NCBI GenBank assembly: GCA_018350325.1
Contig: JAEVLN010000004.1
Location: 4,321,668 to 4,385,667, forward strand
DNA from: Globodera rostochiensis
Lineage: Eukaryota > Nematoda > Chromadorea > Rhabditida > Heteroderidae
DNA: 64,000 nt
Reading direction: 5' to 3'
The notes beneath the pieces were generated by a model. The model ran no database searches. It was not told the DNA's origin and saw only the letters and a list, made by a program, of their open reading frames with translations. Below, piece by piece: positions 11,401 to 24,500 of the stretch (position 1 is its first letter; each line of letters opens with the position of its first letter). The position numbers and the translations under genes were made by a program.

Positions 11401-14400
11401 CATCCATCCAATTCATCCCTCTCATCCATCCGATCATCCGTCCACTCTTCTCATTCATCCAATTCATCCTTCTCATCTATCCGTTCGTTCATCCGTCCAC
11501 TCTTCTCATTCATCCAATTCATCCTTCTCATCTATCCGTTCATCCGTCCACTCTTCTCATCCATCTAATTCATCCGTCCACTCTTCTCGTTCATCCAATT
11601 CATCCCTCTCATCCATCCGATCATCCGTTCATCCGTCCACTCTTCTCATCCATCCAATTCATCCGTCCACTCTTCTCATCCATCCAATTCATCCCTCTCA
11701 TCCATCCGATCATCCGTTCATCCGTCCACTGTTCTCATCCATCCAATTCATCCCTCGCAATCCATCCAATCATCCGTCCACTCTTCTCATCCATCTAATT
11801 CATCCGTCCACTCTTCTCATTCATCCAATTCATCCCTCTCATCCATCCGATCATCCGTTCATCCGTCCACTCTTCTCATCCATCTAATTCATCCGTCCAC
11901 TCTTCTCATTCATCCAATTCATCCTTCTCATCTATCCGTTTATCCGTCCACTCTTCTCATCCATCTAATTCATCCGTCCACTCTTCTCATTCATCCAATT
12001 CATCCCTCTCATCCATCCGATCATCCGTTCATCCGTCCACTCTTCTCATCCATCCAATTCATCCCTCGCAATCCATCCAATCATCCGTCCACTCTTCTCA
12101 TCCATCCGATCATCCGTCCACTCTTCTCATCCATCCAATTCATCCCTCTCATCCATCCGATCATCCGTTCATCCGTCCACTCTTCTCATCCATCCAATTC
12201 ATCCCTCTCATCCATCCGATCATCCGTCCACTCTTCTCATTCATCCAATTCATCCTTCTCATCTATCCGTTCATCCGTCCACTCTTCTCATTCATCCAAT
12301 TCATCCCTCTCATCCATCCGATCATCCGATCATCCGTCCACTCTTCTCATTCATCCAATTCATCCTTCTCATCTATCCGTTCATCCGTCCACTCTTCTCA
12401 TTCATCCAATTCATCCTTCTCATCTATCCGTTCATCCGTCCACTCTTCTCATCCATCTAATTCATCCGTCCACTCTTCTCATTCATCCAATTTATCCCTC
12501 GCAATCCATCCAATCATCCGTTCATCCGTCCACTCTTCTCATCCATCTAATTCATCCGTCCACTCTTCTCGTTCATCCAATTCATCCCTCTCATCCATCC
12601 GATCATCCGTTCATCCGTCCACTCTTCTCATCCATCTAATTCATCCGTCCACTCTTCTCATCCATCCAATTCATCCCTCTCATCCATCCGATCATCCGTT
12701 CATCCGTCCACTGTTCTCATCCATCCAATTCATCCCTCGCAATCCATCCAATCATCCGTCCACTCTTCTCATCCATCTAATTCATCCGTCCACTCTTCTC
12801 ATTCATCCAATTCATCCCTCTCATCCATCCGATCATCCGTTCATCCGTCCACTCTTCTCATCCATCTAATTCATCCGTCCACTCTTCTCATTCATCCAAT
12901 TCATCCTTCTCATCTATCCGTTTATCCGTCCACTCTTCTCATCCATCTAATTCATCCGTCCACTCTTCTCATTCATCCAATTCATCCCTCTCATCCATCC
13001 GATCATCCGTTCATCCGTCCACTCTTCTCATCCATCTAATTCATCCGTCCACTCTTCTCATCCATCTAATTCATCCGTCCACTCTTCTCATTCATCCAAT
13101 TCATCCCTCTCATCCATCCGATCATCCGTTCATCCGTCCACTCTTCTCATCCATCCAATTCATCCCTCTCATCCATCCGATCATCCGTTCATCCGTCCAC
13201 TCTTCTCATCCATCCAATTCATCCCTCTCATCCATCCGATCATCCGTTCATCCGTCCACTCTTCTCATCCATCTAATTCATCCGTCCACTCTTCTCATTC
13301 ATCCAATTCATCCCTCTCATCCATCCGATCATCCGTTCATCCGTCCACTCTTCTCATCCATCCAATTCATCCCTCTCATCCATCCGATCATCCGTCCACT
13401 CTTCTCATTCATCCAATTCATCCTTCTCATCTATCCGTTCATCCGTCCACTCTTCTCATTCATCCAATTCATCCTTCTCATCTATCCGTTCATCCGTCCA
13501 CTCTTCTCATCCATCTAATTCATCCGTCCACTCTTCTCGTTCATCCAATTCATCCCTCTCATCCATCCGATCATCCGTTCATCCGTCCACTCTTCTCATC
13601 CATCCAATTCATCCGTCCACTCTTCTCATCCATCCAATTCATCCCTCTCATCCATCCGATCATCCGTTCATCCGTCCACTGTTCTCATCCATCCAATTCA
13701 TCCCTCGCAATCCATCCAATCATCCGTCCACTCTTCTCATCCATCTAATTCATCCGTCCACTCTTCTCATTCATCCAATTCATCCCTCTCATCCATCCGA
13801 TCATCCGTTCATCCGTCCACTCTTCTCATCCATCTAATTCATCCGTCCACTCTTCTCATTCATCCAATTCATCCTTCTCATCTATCCGTTTATCCGTCCA
13901 CTCTTCTCATCCATCTAATTCATCCGTCCACTCTTCTCATTCATCCAATTCATCCCTCTCATCCATCCGATCATCCGTTCATCCGTCCACTCTTCTCATC
14001 CATCCAATTCATCCCTCGCAATCCATCCAATCATCCGTCCACTCTTCTCATCCATCCGATCATCCGTCCACTCTTCTCATCCATCCAATTCATCCCTCTC
14101 ATCCATCCGATCATCCGTTCATCCGTCCACTCTTCTCATCCATCCAATTCATCCCTCGCAATCCATCCAATCATCCGTCCACTCTTCTCATCCATCCGTT
14201 CATCCTTCCACTCTTCTCATCCATCTAATTCATCCAATCATCCGTCCAATCCATCCAATCATCCGTCCACTTTTCTCATCCATCCAATTCATCCCTCGCA
14301 ATCCATCCAATCATCCATCCACTTTTCTCATCCACCCATTCCATCCATTCCTCTTTAGGTGCTGGCCTCCTGCCCCCTCAGCCTCCGTTCGTCCATCTTC

Positions 14401-14531
14401 ACCGCCGTTCCGCCGTTTCGCCGACTTCTTCCATTTTGGTGGGCCAAAAGCGCGCCGCAGCCCCAATGCCAGCCGATCCGGCGGACAACGGAATTCGGCT
14501 GACGAAAAGAGAATGTCGGGCCGAGACGTAA
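5477..14531 (+). CDS. irx-1: Iroquois-class TALE homeodomain transcription factor
   Basis: Eight exons join in phase with GT-AG introns: 5477-5746, 5985-6228, 6287-6381, 6440-6754, 7239-7640, 7689-8028, 8098-8394 and 14359-14531, giving about 711 residues. The homeodomain spans exons 4 and 5. It has the three-residue TALE extension with KNPYPTK between helices 1 and 2, and helix 3 reads [17 protein letters not shown], which is diagnostic of Iroquois proteins. Iroquois factors are nuclear DNA-binding regulators of patterning and neural fate. The flanks are low complexity: Pro/Ser-rich N-terminus, Gln/His-rich stretches, an acidic segment just after the homeodomain, and three 17-residue repeats in exon 6. 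I did not find a clear IRO box. Start: ATG at 5477 follows a T-rich stretch; exon 1 is the least certain because its donor (AAG/GTCCAA) is weak, and exon 2 also opens with ATG at 5985. The homeodomain identity is secure; splice sites are my reading, without transcript support. Confidence 0.9.
7689..7841 (+). repeat. Coding tandem repeat, 3 x 51 bp, in irx exon 6
   Basis: Three consecutive 51-bp units (7689-7739, 7740-7790, 7791-7841) encode 17 residues each, beginning [15 protein letters not shown]. The units differ at only a few bases, so the expansion is recent. It keeps the reading frame and adds a Gln/Asp/Lys-rich, probably helical, segment after the homeodomain. Confidence 0.95.
9397..14345. 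repeat. CATCC-rich minisatellite filling the last irx intron
   Basis: About 4.95 kb of tandem sequence built from 25-30 bp modules such as TTCATCCGTCCACTCTTCTC followed by ATCCATCTAA, or by ATCCATCCAATTCATCCCTC. Module variants (for example CCCTCGCAATCCATCC, CACTGTTCTC and the doubled CCGATCATCCGATC) recur at a spacing of 1950-1954 bp, so the array has a higher-order repeat. It lies entirely between the donor at 8395 and the acceptor at 14358 of the Iroquois gene. Confidence 0.95.
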
Positions 14532-14742
14532 ACGCGTGGTGGTGGTGGTCAACAACCACCCCATCCCTTCCGAACCCTTCCAAACCCATCCCTTGTGATG
14601 CTTCACCGACTTCATTCCTCCGCTTCAACAGACGTCTCCCCCCCGCCGAGATTCTTTTTCAAAGGCTTCTTTCTCGCCACATTTCCTCTCAGCTTCTTTT
14701 TGTTTTTTTACTCATTGTAAAATGAATTGAATGTGTAAAGAT

Positions 14743-14760
14743 AATAAAACAACAAATAAA
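14743..14760 (+). terminator. Polyadenylation signals of irx
   Basis: Two AATAAA hexamers (14743-14748 and 14755-14760), about 215-230 bp after the irx stop codon, in AT-rich sequence. Confidence 0.6.
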
Positions 14761-14862
14761 TGCATAATTAAATCGGTCAACGTTTGAGTGAAGGGGGGGG
14801 GGATTTGTGGTTATGGGATTCCCAATCAAAACTCTTGCAAATTGCCCAAATTACCTTTAGAA

Positions 14863-14988
14863 ATTAGAGTTGGACAAAACCGGATAATCTGGAACCGGCA
14901 TGGGAATATTTTGGATAAAAATAAATATCCGGTCTAGAACGATTCGGGTGTTTTTGAGCTATCCGGGGGAGCTTTGTCCAACTTTAAT
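14863..14988. mobile_element. Short inverted-repeat (MITE-like) element
   Basis: The ends ATTAGAGTTGGACAAAA and the reverse complement of CTTTGTCCAACTTTAAT match at 15 of 17 positions, enclosing about 126 bp with further CCGGAT-type symmetry inside. The size and terminal inverted repeats fit a non-autonomous DNA transposon or a foldback sequence. No target-site duplication is clear and it encodes nothing. Confidence 0.5.
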
Positions 14989-15587
14989 AGAAATGTTTAA
15001 AAGGCCCAAGTACCGGTTTAAGTCCCAGCAGAGGCCCCAATCAAGCAGTGTCCTTACTGCATTTTGAAGGCCGCCGGATTACTTTACTCTCAACAGGCCG
15101 TTGGTCCGTTTAATCTGCGCTCGGTTTCTACGTGTACTTGGCCACTCCGTAAACGGTCTTCGAAGGGCGAACGAGCACATTTCAGCCAGCATATATTTTA
15201 TTTATCATCCAAAATGAGAGCGTACTTTAACATTAAGTATCATTGGACTGATTGCGCCTGAATGAGAAAGAAGAAAGCGTTGAAAAGTTGAAGCCGATAA
15301 TGAGCGATGATATGAACAAAAATGAATAGCAAATGGAAACGATGCGCGTTAAGTGAACATCCGATGTACGAAAGGCAAAAAACCAAAATTAGCAATGAAA
15401 TCGAGGCAAAATGGCTGCGATCGGAATGGAATTTAAGTGAATGAGAAAATAACAAAAACAGAATTAGAGGAGGGAAGGGAAAGAAAGGGCGGTACCGGTT
15501 TGTTTTCATGGGAATTCAGTTAAGTATGGTAATAGTAAAGTCGTTAAAAATATGTTGCGATGAGAGGACTTTATTCTTCCACATCGA

Positions 15588-18500
15588 TCAGTTCTTTCGC
15601 ATCTTACGCACTTTGTCCGCTTGTTTGGTCTCCGTCTTCACAACCAAATGACGAGGCAATTCCATCTGACTGACCGCTCGTCTGTCCAGCAATTGCGGCG
15701 TCGGTAGACGAAAGGAGCAAGCACCAAGCTGTTCATGTTGCAGTTGTTGTTCAGTGGATGGACGCGGAACGGGGCCAGCACCACAATACGTGTTGTTGAT
15801 ACGCCTTGAAAAGCTCAATATCGTGAAAAATTCATTGTAAATTCAACATTTGTTTCGACGAAGGCCAAAACTGCTAAATTTAACAACAACAAAAGAGCGC
15901 CCCCGCGCACCCCACCATGAGTTTCTCTAGAAAAAGCCTGATTAGGCGATGTTCAAGTTAAAAGCAGATTCAGATTTGTTGACCCCACGAAACGAACATC
16001 ACAGCGTTCGTCGCCTTTGTCGGTGTCCGCGCCGGGCTGTTCGGCGTCTGCTGGCACTTTGCGCTTTCCTCCGTCGCTTCTTCCATCTTTTGCATTGTCA
16101 GCCTCTCCAACTCCTCCTTCATCCGGGCAAACTCTTCCGCACGTCCCCTAAGCTCATCCTCCAACCTTTGCAGATGTTCTTCCCTCTCCGCACACTTCGC
16201 CCTGAACTGCCCCTCCCTGCGTTCACATTCTGTCAGAAATTCTCTCTTCTCCGCTTGCAGTTCCTCCTGCTTTTGCCGAAGGGACTCCAATCGTTCGGGC
16301 GTCTCTCCCGACGGACCTCTGCGAGAGCGCAAGCTGACCAATTGCAAGTCTTTGCTGGAGTTGAAAAGAGCGTAGAGATAATTGGGTGAGTGATCTTTCC
16401 AACAAATCAAAACCCAAGACAGCCCCCCCCTCCCCCCCCCCCTCCTCTCTCCGTGTTGCGTCACGCGATGAATCCACTTACAGAGCCGACTCCTTCTTTA
16501 GTCGGTCGTTTTGGGAACGCAGTCGAATGTTGTCTCTGATGATCTCAGTCGCGGCTTTCCTCGACATTGGGTTCATCTTTAGCTAAATTATCAAAACTGA
16601 TGATTGCACACTCTTCTTTCCTACCGGAAGTCTTCGGATTTCACTGTCCACTTCAACGTCCTCTTCATCCGAACTTCCCACGTGATGACCCCCGGCCGGC
16701 ACAGTCGTGTGCCTTCGGATGGGATGGATTCCTCCAGCGGAAGAACCGGAGGAGCTGGACAAATTTTCTGCAAAAACTTCGATTCGTCCGTTCCCTTCCC
16801 CATCCATCAACTCACTCTGTTCTGTCGATCCATGGCCGTGATAAGTGCAAACTCTGCGCGGCTTTTTCTTCCCGCCGCCCTCAGGCATTTTTGTCTGATT
16901 TTCGCAACTGTCCGACGAACCGAGCGCTTGGTTAAAATGTTCATCTGAGCTGGATGAACTAAAACGAAAAATTTAGGGTTAGTCAATTGCATTCTTCGTA
17001 TATGGTTTCATCAAATCATTTGAAAAATCCGATGTTTTTCCTTCGGGGATCACAAAACTCAAAACGAAATCTGTTCTGTAAGTGTCCCTCCCAAGTGCCG
17101 TTCTTTCCCTAACCTCTAACCTTTGCAGCGGAGTGCTCCCTGCCACTCCGAGGTCGTAAAGATCGTCAAAAAACGAGGGCAAATCCGCGTCCCGAGCTCT
17201 TTGGGCCCTCTCCACCAAATGGGCAAGCGCTCCGTTTCGTTTCCGCGCCAATTCGACGAACTTTGCCTTCAGCAACACACTGAGCCGTTCCTTTTCTCTG
17301 TCCGTATTGCGTTTGTGCTGTTGTTCTTCGCCTGCAGTGAAATGGCGGAAGGGACAGCGGCAGAGATGGGCACGAATAGTGTCGAAGAAGGTCATCCGGT
17401 ACTCAAAATAGTCGACCAACACCGAGTCTTCGCTGTACGTCGCTTTATTTTTAAATCGTTTTAGCACTTTAGAACAATTGCCGCCCCAGGACCGATGTGA
17501 AGTTACAAACCCCTCGAAAAATGGCCCTCAATTTTGTCGATTTGAGTGAACATTTCCCTTTACCGAATATTCCCTCCAATTCTCTCTGCCACGCGTCCAT
17601 TTTCGATTGGTACTCTTTTTCTGCTGCCGAAGTTCCCTCGCCGATGGACCGTTGGCTCAACTCAAAAACACGCCGTTTGGACAATCGGACGAATTTCGGC
17701 GCATTCGTTTTCGCCAGTTTTATCGCGTGAACGCACTGCTCCATTTCGGGAGAGGTGGGAAAAACGAGTTGAATTCTGAACCAAAAATCATTGGCGATAG
17801 TTAAAAGTGTTCTCACAAATCGGGCTGTTCCCTGTCAGTCACAATCAGCAACAAACTCTTCCTATAAATATAAAATTAACGTCTTTTTTAAATTTTGTGT
17901 TCTTTGGCTTACCTTCGCAAATTTTCCCCCTTGACGAGGGTATTGTACAGCGGTAGAACGCCCGAGTGGCTGTTGTGCCGGAAAAATTGGAGGGGTAGCT
18001 AAAGGAAGGGAATATTCCATGGATCGCTCGTCCCGTCAATGACCCACTTCCTTCTTGTCCAATCCGATCCCGCTCGCTGTCCCACCGCTGCCTATCGAAG
18101 CGCCTTTGGGACGGAGGAACACGATGATATCGTCGCAGAGGAGCAGACGCACTGAACGCAAAAAAAGGTGACGATTACTCGACGATCTCTTATCAAGTCA
18201 CTTCCAGTACAATAAACCCCACACACATTCAACATCCGGCGAAGTCATCGTCTCTCTCCAGAACACCCTTTGCACCAAATGCACCTTTCTCCCCAACTCG
18301 TGCTCCGCGTTCGCCTCTTCGACCGGTTCGACAAGGTCGGCGTAAGTGAAGTCCTGCTTGGACTTCGGGTCAATCTTAAGGGAAGAGGGGGGCAATATAT
18401 TCGAAATGTCTTTCAATTCGTCAACCAATTTCCCAGTGCTGCCCTTTTCCAGCGCCTTTTTCACCGCTTCCCATTGGATTTTGCGTTCGTAGCGCAGAAG

Positions 18501-21500
18501 TTCGTCGTTTATTTCCAAGGCAAACGATTTGACAGCAAAATGTGCCTTTTGCATTTTCATTTTTTGGTCAGCCAACGATTCGTACTTCAAAATCTAAAGG
18601 ACATAAAATATATTTTTGTGATGATGAATTGCCTTGCCCACCTGTTCAATGAGAATGGGGTATTTGGTCAGCCGCTGGGCTATCAACAGCATGCAGGCCT
18701 TGAACGAACGGTCTTTGTACTCACTCTCATGGAACTCGAAGAACTGAACAGAAAACCCAAATTGTAGGTCGATAGGTGCACAAATTCACATTTAAAAGAA
18801 AAGTTTAAATATTTATATTAAAGATTTATAACTTCCGATTCTTTGGTTACCTTTCGAACAATCGCTTTTTGGGCTATCAAAGCGGCCAACAAATGGTAGC
18901 TGTGTTCTCTGGACAAACAGAACGCGGTGTAGGATTGAATGGTGGCGGACCTGACCGATCGGCGGCAAATAGTAAAATGTTCAAAACATTGCACAAAACT
19001 CACCGAATTGGACTGTCACCGAACCCATCGCAGATAATGTCGGAAATGTCGCGTACAATTGTTGTTTCCATCCGAGTTCGAAAACGACGGAGCAAATTAA
19101 GGTGAAAATCGAGCAGAATGTCGAGCACATCCGGAACCAGCTTAAAGGTTATTCGATGATTTCTGATTTTGGAACACTTAAATTAACCTAAACAACTGTT
19201 AAAATTGTGCGATCATGTACCTTTTTGACAGTTGCTTTGTCCAGAATTCCATTGCGGATGAGTCCTTCCTGGTAAACTTGACGAAGCAGTACAAGCACTT
19301 GGCAGTGGTTCTTCTCCGTCATCATCAGCTCATATATAATATTTTGCCTAATCCAATGTTAAAATCGGTGTTAAGAACACATTGAACAACACGTAAAGGA
19401 CGGCATTTGCTACCTTTTCCTTTCTGTATTGTCTAATTTCTGTGCTTCTGTTGGAAATTTTGCTGTCCAACTCGGCTCCTCCTCCTCCCAAATGCCCAGG
19501 TCATCCCAACGAGGGTTGTTACTGAACAACAATTATTGAACACAAAAGATATTTGCATCCATAATGTACATACAGTTGAGAACGCGTGAAAATGGCAGGA
19601 GAAAGAACAGAGGCCAAGTCTGGAATTTGATCAAACGAAAAGGCTGTGGAACTTGGCGATTGTGCTGTTGTGTTCTTCTTGGTAGAACTGTTTGCAGAAG
19701 TGTCCGGAAGACCTGAATATTACCAAATTCAAAATTTCAAAAAAAAATATGTAATATTTATGCCACTTGTTTGGATGAGTAATTATTTATTTTTTTGACC
19801 CTCTGGCGGCACCCGCAGTTCTTTTACGACTGGTGCCATCGAAAACCGGCGATGGAACGGGTCGAGCGGGAAAGGCGACCTGCACGGAGACACGGGGCCC
19901 TCTTCTGCAGTTCGGTCACCTTTCTTTTTCAAAAAACGGACCAAATGGCGCATTTTTTGCTCCATATTGAACCCGTCTAGTTGAGGTATTGCGGATTTGC
20001 GCCGTTTCTTGGACGGCGATTTCGAGACCGGCAAATTACTCATCATTTTGTCACTGCTTGTTCTGTGGGGAGTTCGCCAACTCCTAATGCTTTTATCGAT
20101 GCCCAACTTCTCCTCTTCCTCCTCATCATAAAAAAACTGTTTCTCCAAGACTCTCAAATCGGTTTGCGACTTCCAATTTGGTCTTTCCATTTGTTGCTGT
20201 TGCGTTTGTTGTTGTGCGCTGCCTCTTCTGTGAACATTTTGTTGCTTTCGCCTCAAAAATTTCATTTCTCGCGGTGAAGGCGATCGATAACCCCCGCATT
20301 GCAAAGCGTCGCGCTGAGGGGACAACAGCCGCGGTCGATCAAGCGCTAAACTCAGCATTTTGTCCTCCTCATCTTCATTCATAATCTCCAGCATGTCGAG
20401 CAGTTCAATTTCCTCCTCGTCATTTTCACTATCGGTCGTGTGTCCATTCTCCTCCCTCAGCGTGTGCAGAAGCGAAATGCATGAGCCGGGCTGCGGAGAA
20501 GGCGATTCCGACTCCACCGAACGCATCATCTCTCGCGCAGCAATAACGCTATTTGGTAAGCTAGGCCGACGGAAGTCAAAGTAAAGGCCGGGTCTGGACC
20601 GAGCAGAGAGATGGTGGGGCCGTTGTGGCATGAAGGGCGGCAAAACAGTCAATGAACTGAATAATAATGTTCGAAAAATGAAGTGGGCGGTGAGAAGAAA
20701 TGCGGTGGCTAAAACACACTCATTTATCGATGGGAAGGAGTCATCGTTGTTTGAATCGACGGTTGAGAACGCTCTGCCCAACGTTCCGTGGATATTATTT
20801 CTCGAGATGAGCATTCGAACATTCGCCTCGTCGTCGTCGTATCCTCCGCCGAGTCCCCTCTTCTTCTTCGAAGGGTCGCCCCTCTCAAATTCCTCCACCA
20901 GCTCGGCCACTCTGTTCAGCAACGGCACAGATTCACCCTTCAGCCGTACTATTTTCACTCGTGCTCTTCCCGCCGATTGAATTTCACGTCTAACGGCAAA
21001 ATCGCAACATTTGTTCATCGTTTCCGTCTCCTGTTGCCACTGCTCACAAAAACCACTGCTCAAACTCCTCTTGTGTTGTGGTAAAAACTTTCGGCAGAGA
21101 TGGGAGGTGGAGTGATGAGTGCTGATGACTGACGGCTGATCGGCGACTTCGTTAGACATTTTATTGCTGAATTTGGCAAAATGGTGCACTAAAGGAGCGA
21201 AAAAAACTGGAGGGAAAAAAATTGTGAATTATACAAACGAAAGGCAAGAAATGAGGACAAAAATCGGGTAAATTGCACATTAAAGTAAAAGGTATATTAT
21301 ACACAATATTATGTATATATTTACGGTCATAATTTGAATATTTCAAAATTCTTTTCTTCCTTTCCCCCCCCCCCCCCGCTTTATTGAGAAGGGAATGCCA
21401 GCTGATTCAGACTTCAGTTCCCATAATAAGGGACAAATTCAACCAAAATCACCACGATTTAAGCAGGACGGAATGGAGGAAGGGGGGGGGGGGGGGGAGG

Positions 21501-24500
21501 GGGAGGGGAGGAAAACCATCGATCGATCAATTCGCGAACCGTCCCAAAAAGAAACATTTTTTTGCCAGTTTAGCCTTTAATCGGCCGCCGAACATCCGTA
21601 AAATGTCAGCGTACAATTTCAAACAATAAAATATACTCAAATAATCATAACACACCACGCTGGGGGGGGGGGGGGGGGGAGAAGAAATGGAAGAGCACGT
21701 AATAAACCGAGCGGCGAAAGAAAGGGAATAGAATGGTCACAAAAAGGAATAGAGACAGAATATGATAATTAGGAGTGCAATATGACATCATCAAGCAGTA
21801 ATGACATCACGCAAATTCCCTAGAGTATATTAATAAGAATTTAACCAATCCGCCAACAGATTATAAATTTACTCATCCAAACAATTTAAAGTCTGATCGA
21901 TTGCCACCCTTCAGACTATAAAATGGCAATGGCCAAAACAATCACCCAAAAACGTTAACCCACCGTCAGCATTTGTCCTTTCCTCGCCGTCCACAAATGT
22001 CTGCTCGTTTTGCTGACTAAACAAATTGGCCAAGCTTCTGTTGTTTTCCTTCTAAAACGAATGGTTTCCGTCCTTAATGTACAATATGACGTGTTACAAA
22101 ACATGCCTTTCTTCGTGGACGAATGGACCAAATTGTGCCGAGAAGCGCTGCAGAATTGGTCTTTGACTCCCGCTTCTTACTCCTCTCCGCTCTGAAATTC
22201 AAGTTATCTTTAAAAAGAAAGATATTCTTGTTGGCATATTGCTCCCCGCCCCATCCTCATAAGCTTGAAGCAAAGCAAAGCTCGTCAGCAAAACGAACTG
22301 CCGCATTCTCCTCCATCCGTCCCACCTTTCCTTCTCGACAACAATTAATGACGCGCCCTTCGTGCCGTTCGTCTTCGGCGCCACTTTGCTTCCTCTGCTG
22401 CCCTTCCGCTCGCTTCCCACCAGAAATTGCCTTAACGACGAACTGCTAACACTTGCCCCACGCTGTTTGGTCAACATATCGGCCTTTTCTCTCCGTGTTA
22501 CGACGACCTCCGGCTTGATCGTTTCCGATTTCCCTCTGTCGCTGAACTCCGTCGCCCTCTTCTCTCCAGTTCCATGGTCTTCTTTTGTTTTGCCCTCCTT
22601 CATCCCCTCGTCCTTTTGCACTATGTTTCTTGCCATAAGTACTTGAGCTTTTGTGACGTAAGAACTTCGTCTACGGGCCAACTGCGCATTTGGAATGCCT
22701 TTTTTTCGCTTCAAAGTCCCAAAATGATGAACGTTGATGGAAGATTTACGCGGTAAATTATAACTCTTTTTTCTGGGCATTGTTAATGGCGCTGTGTTCA
22801 ATTGTGGTGAGATCGTTTTGTTGAGATTTTTGGTCGAATGATGCGGAGTTTGTTGCTGAGAATGTTCAGTTGAGATTGGTAGGTCCACAAAGGCTTTGTG
22901 CTGTACTGGTGAAAATGGGTTTTGCCGTGAGCATCGGAGAAGCATGAAGTGTTCCAAATTCATCTCTCCTTCAGCGTTTTCGTCACTCTCTTCCTCCTCC
23001 TCCCTCCTCCTCATCCCTCTCTTCTTCAGGAACAGCTCCAACTTCTGACTATCCTCTTCCCCAACTCTGTACTTCTCCCTCAGTGATGTCGCTCTCCTCA
23101 CTCCATTCGTCTTCAACTCTATGGCTTCTTCCAACTTAGCCAAATCACATGAGCCAATCAGTGAAAACCGTTGCGCTGTTATATCATTTGCGCCTTTCAT
23201 AGTCGACCCGTCAACATGGCAGCTTATCTTGTCCTCCACTTCCATCGATCTGTTTACCCGTATTCTCACCAAATGATGTTCGTTGTGCACGGGCAATTGT
23301 AGTGCAGCTTCGAAACGCTTTTTGTCATTATCCAGGTATATCTCCTCAGCAAATTGTTTTTTCTTCCTTTCTTTGTCTTCCCCTGTCTCCAGGTCCTCCA
23401 TCAAAGTACCAAGTCGTGAGCTCGTCTTCCGCTGATCACACTTCTTCCGATACCCTCTCATTTCCTCCTCATCTCCACTCTTCCTTCTTAAACTTCTGTG
23501 ATCGTCCACAACAACCGCTTCTTCCTTGCACTTTCCATTGTTCGCTTCCTTTCGTCCCCAAAACAAATTCCATTTAAAACTTCTCCGTCCAAAACTTTCG
23601 CCAAATGTTGGCTTATTCCCAGTAGATGTGAGAAGATTACTATCGGAATATTGTCGCTTTGAAACAAAGCGGTCGACCAGATTCAAAAGAACGTTGGATG
23701 TCGTGGGAATTGAATGGGTGCATGGCGCAGAAACCGTTGAGACGGAGGAGTTCCTACGCTTACAATTACCCTTCTTTTTTCTTTCTTGAAGAAGCTGTTG
23801 TTCATGCGATTCTGAGCTGAAAACGAATGGAGGAAATTGTACGGCTAGGGGTTTAAAAAGCAGAAAAATGGAATTGTACGGGGGGAATTAGCGCAAACAA
23901 TGGGAAACAGAAGCTTTAACGCTACGCTTAATACAACGTTACGGCACTTCACACTTCAAATTCCCACCTTTTGTTAATTTCCTTCTCCCATTTCGACGTG
24001 TCACTTCCACCCGATTGAAAGCTCTGTTCAGGTCCAGAAAGTGAACCCGCTTCTGCTGTGGAAGCTCCTTCCTTTTTGTTTTCTTTGGGTTTGGTCGTTG
24101 AAGAAGCACATCGAGCTTTGGAAGATGGGGAGAATGGAGAGCAGGTCGGATCCTGAAAAAACAAAAAACGATTATTCAATCCGTCTATAAAAAATCGCAC
24201 ATTGTAATTGACAGAGTTCTGCTGTTTTTGAATTTGTGCCAAAAGCGGCGATTTCCGAGAAACCGGCGGTCGTTTGTTGGCGATAGAAGGCGAATGACTC
24301 AAATTTGGCTGCGTGAATTGCTTCTTCTGTCCACAGGCTTCTCCTTCTGTCTGCTCTTCTTCCTCCCCATCGATTTCCTCCCGCCAGAATTTTTTGTTGT
24401 TGGAGTCGCTACCGCTTGGATAAGTGCTTTTCATCTAAGCATTTGGAAAACCAAATCATAAAATTTGTTTACACTTCACTTTGATATGAATCGCATCCGC

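Larger units (their letters stand above)
14532..15587. other. Intergenic region with irx 3' UTR
   Basis: Contains the irx 3' UTR with two AATAAA signals at 14743 and 14755, a small inverted-repeat element (14863-14988), and AT-rich spacer up to the convergent RhoGEF gene. The open frame near 15064-15261 shows no recognisable domain and I do not call it a gene. Confidence 0.6.

Noticed and set aside
15064..15261. Possible small gene on the plus strand
   Set aside because: Weak composition and no recognisable motif; it lies in the spacer after the irx poly(A) signals.
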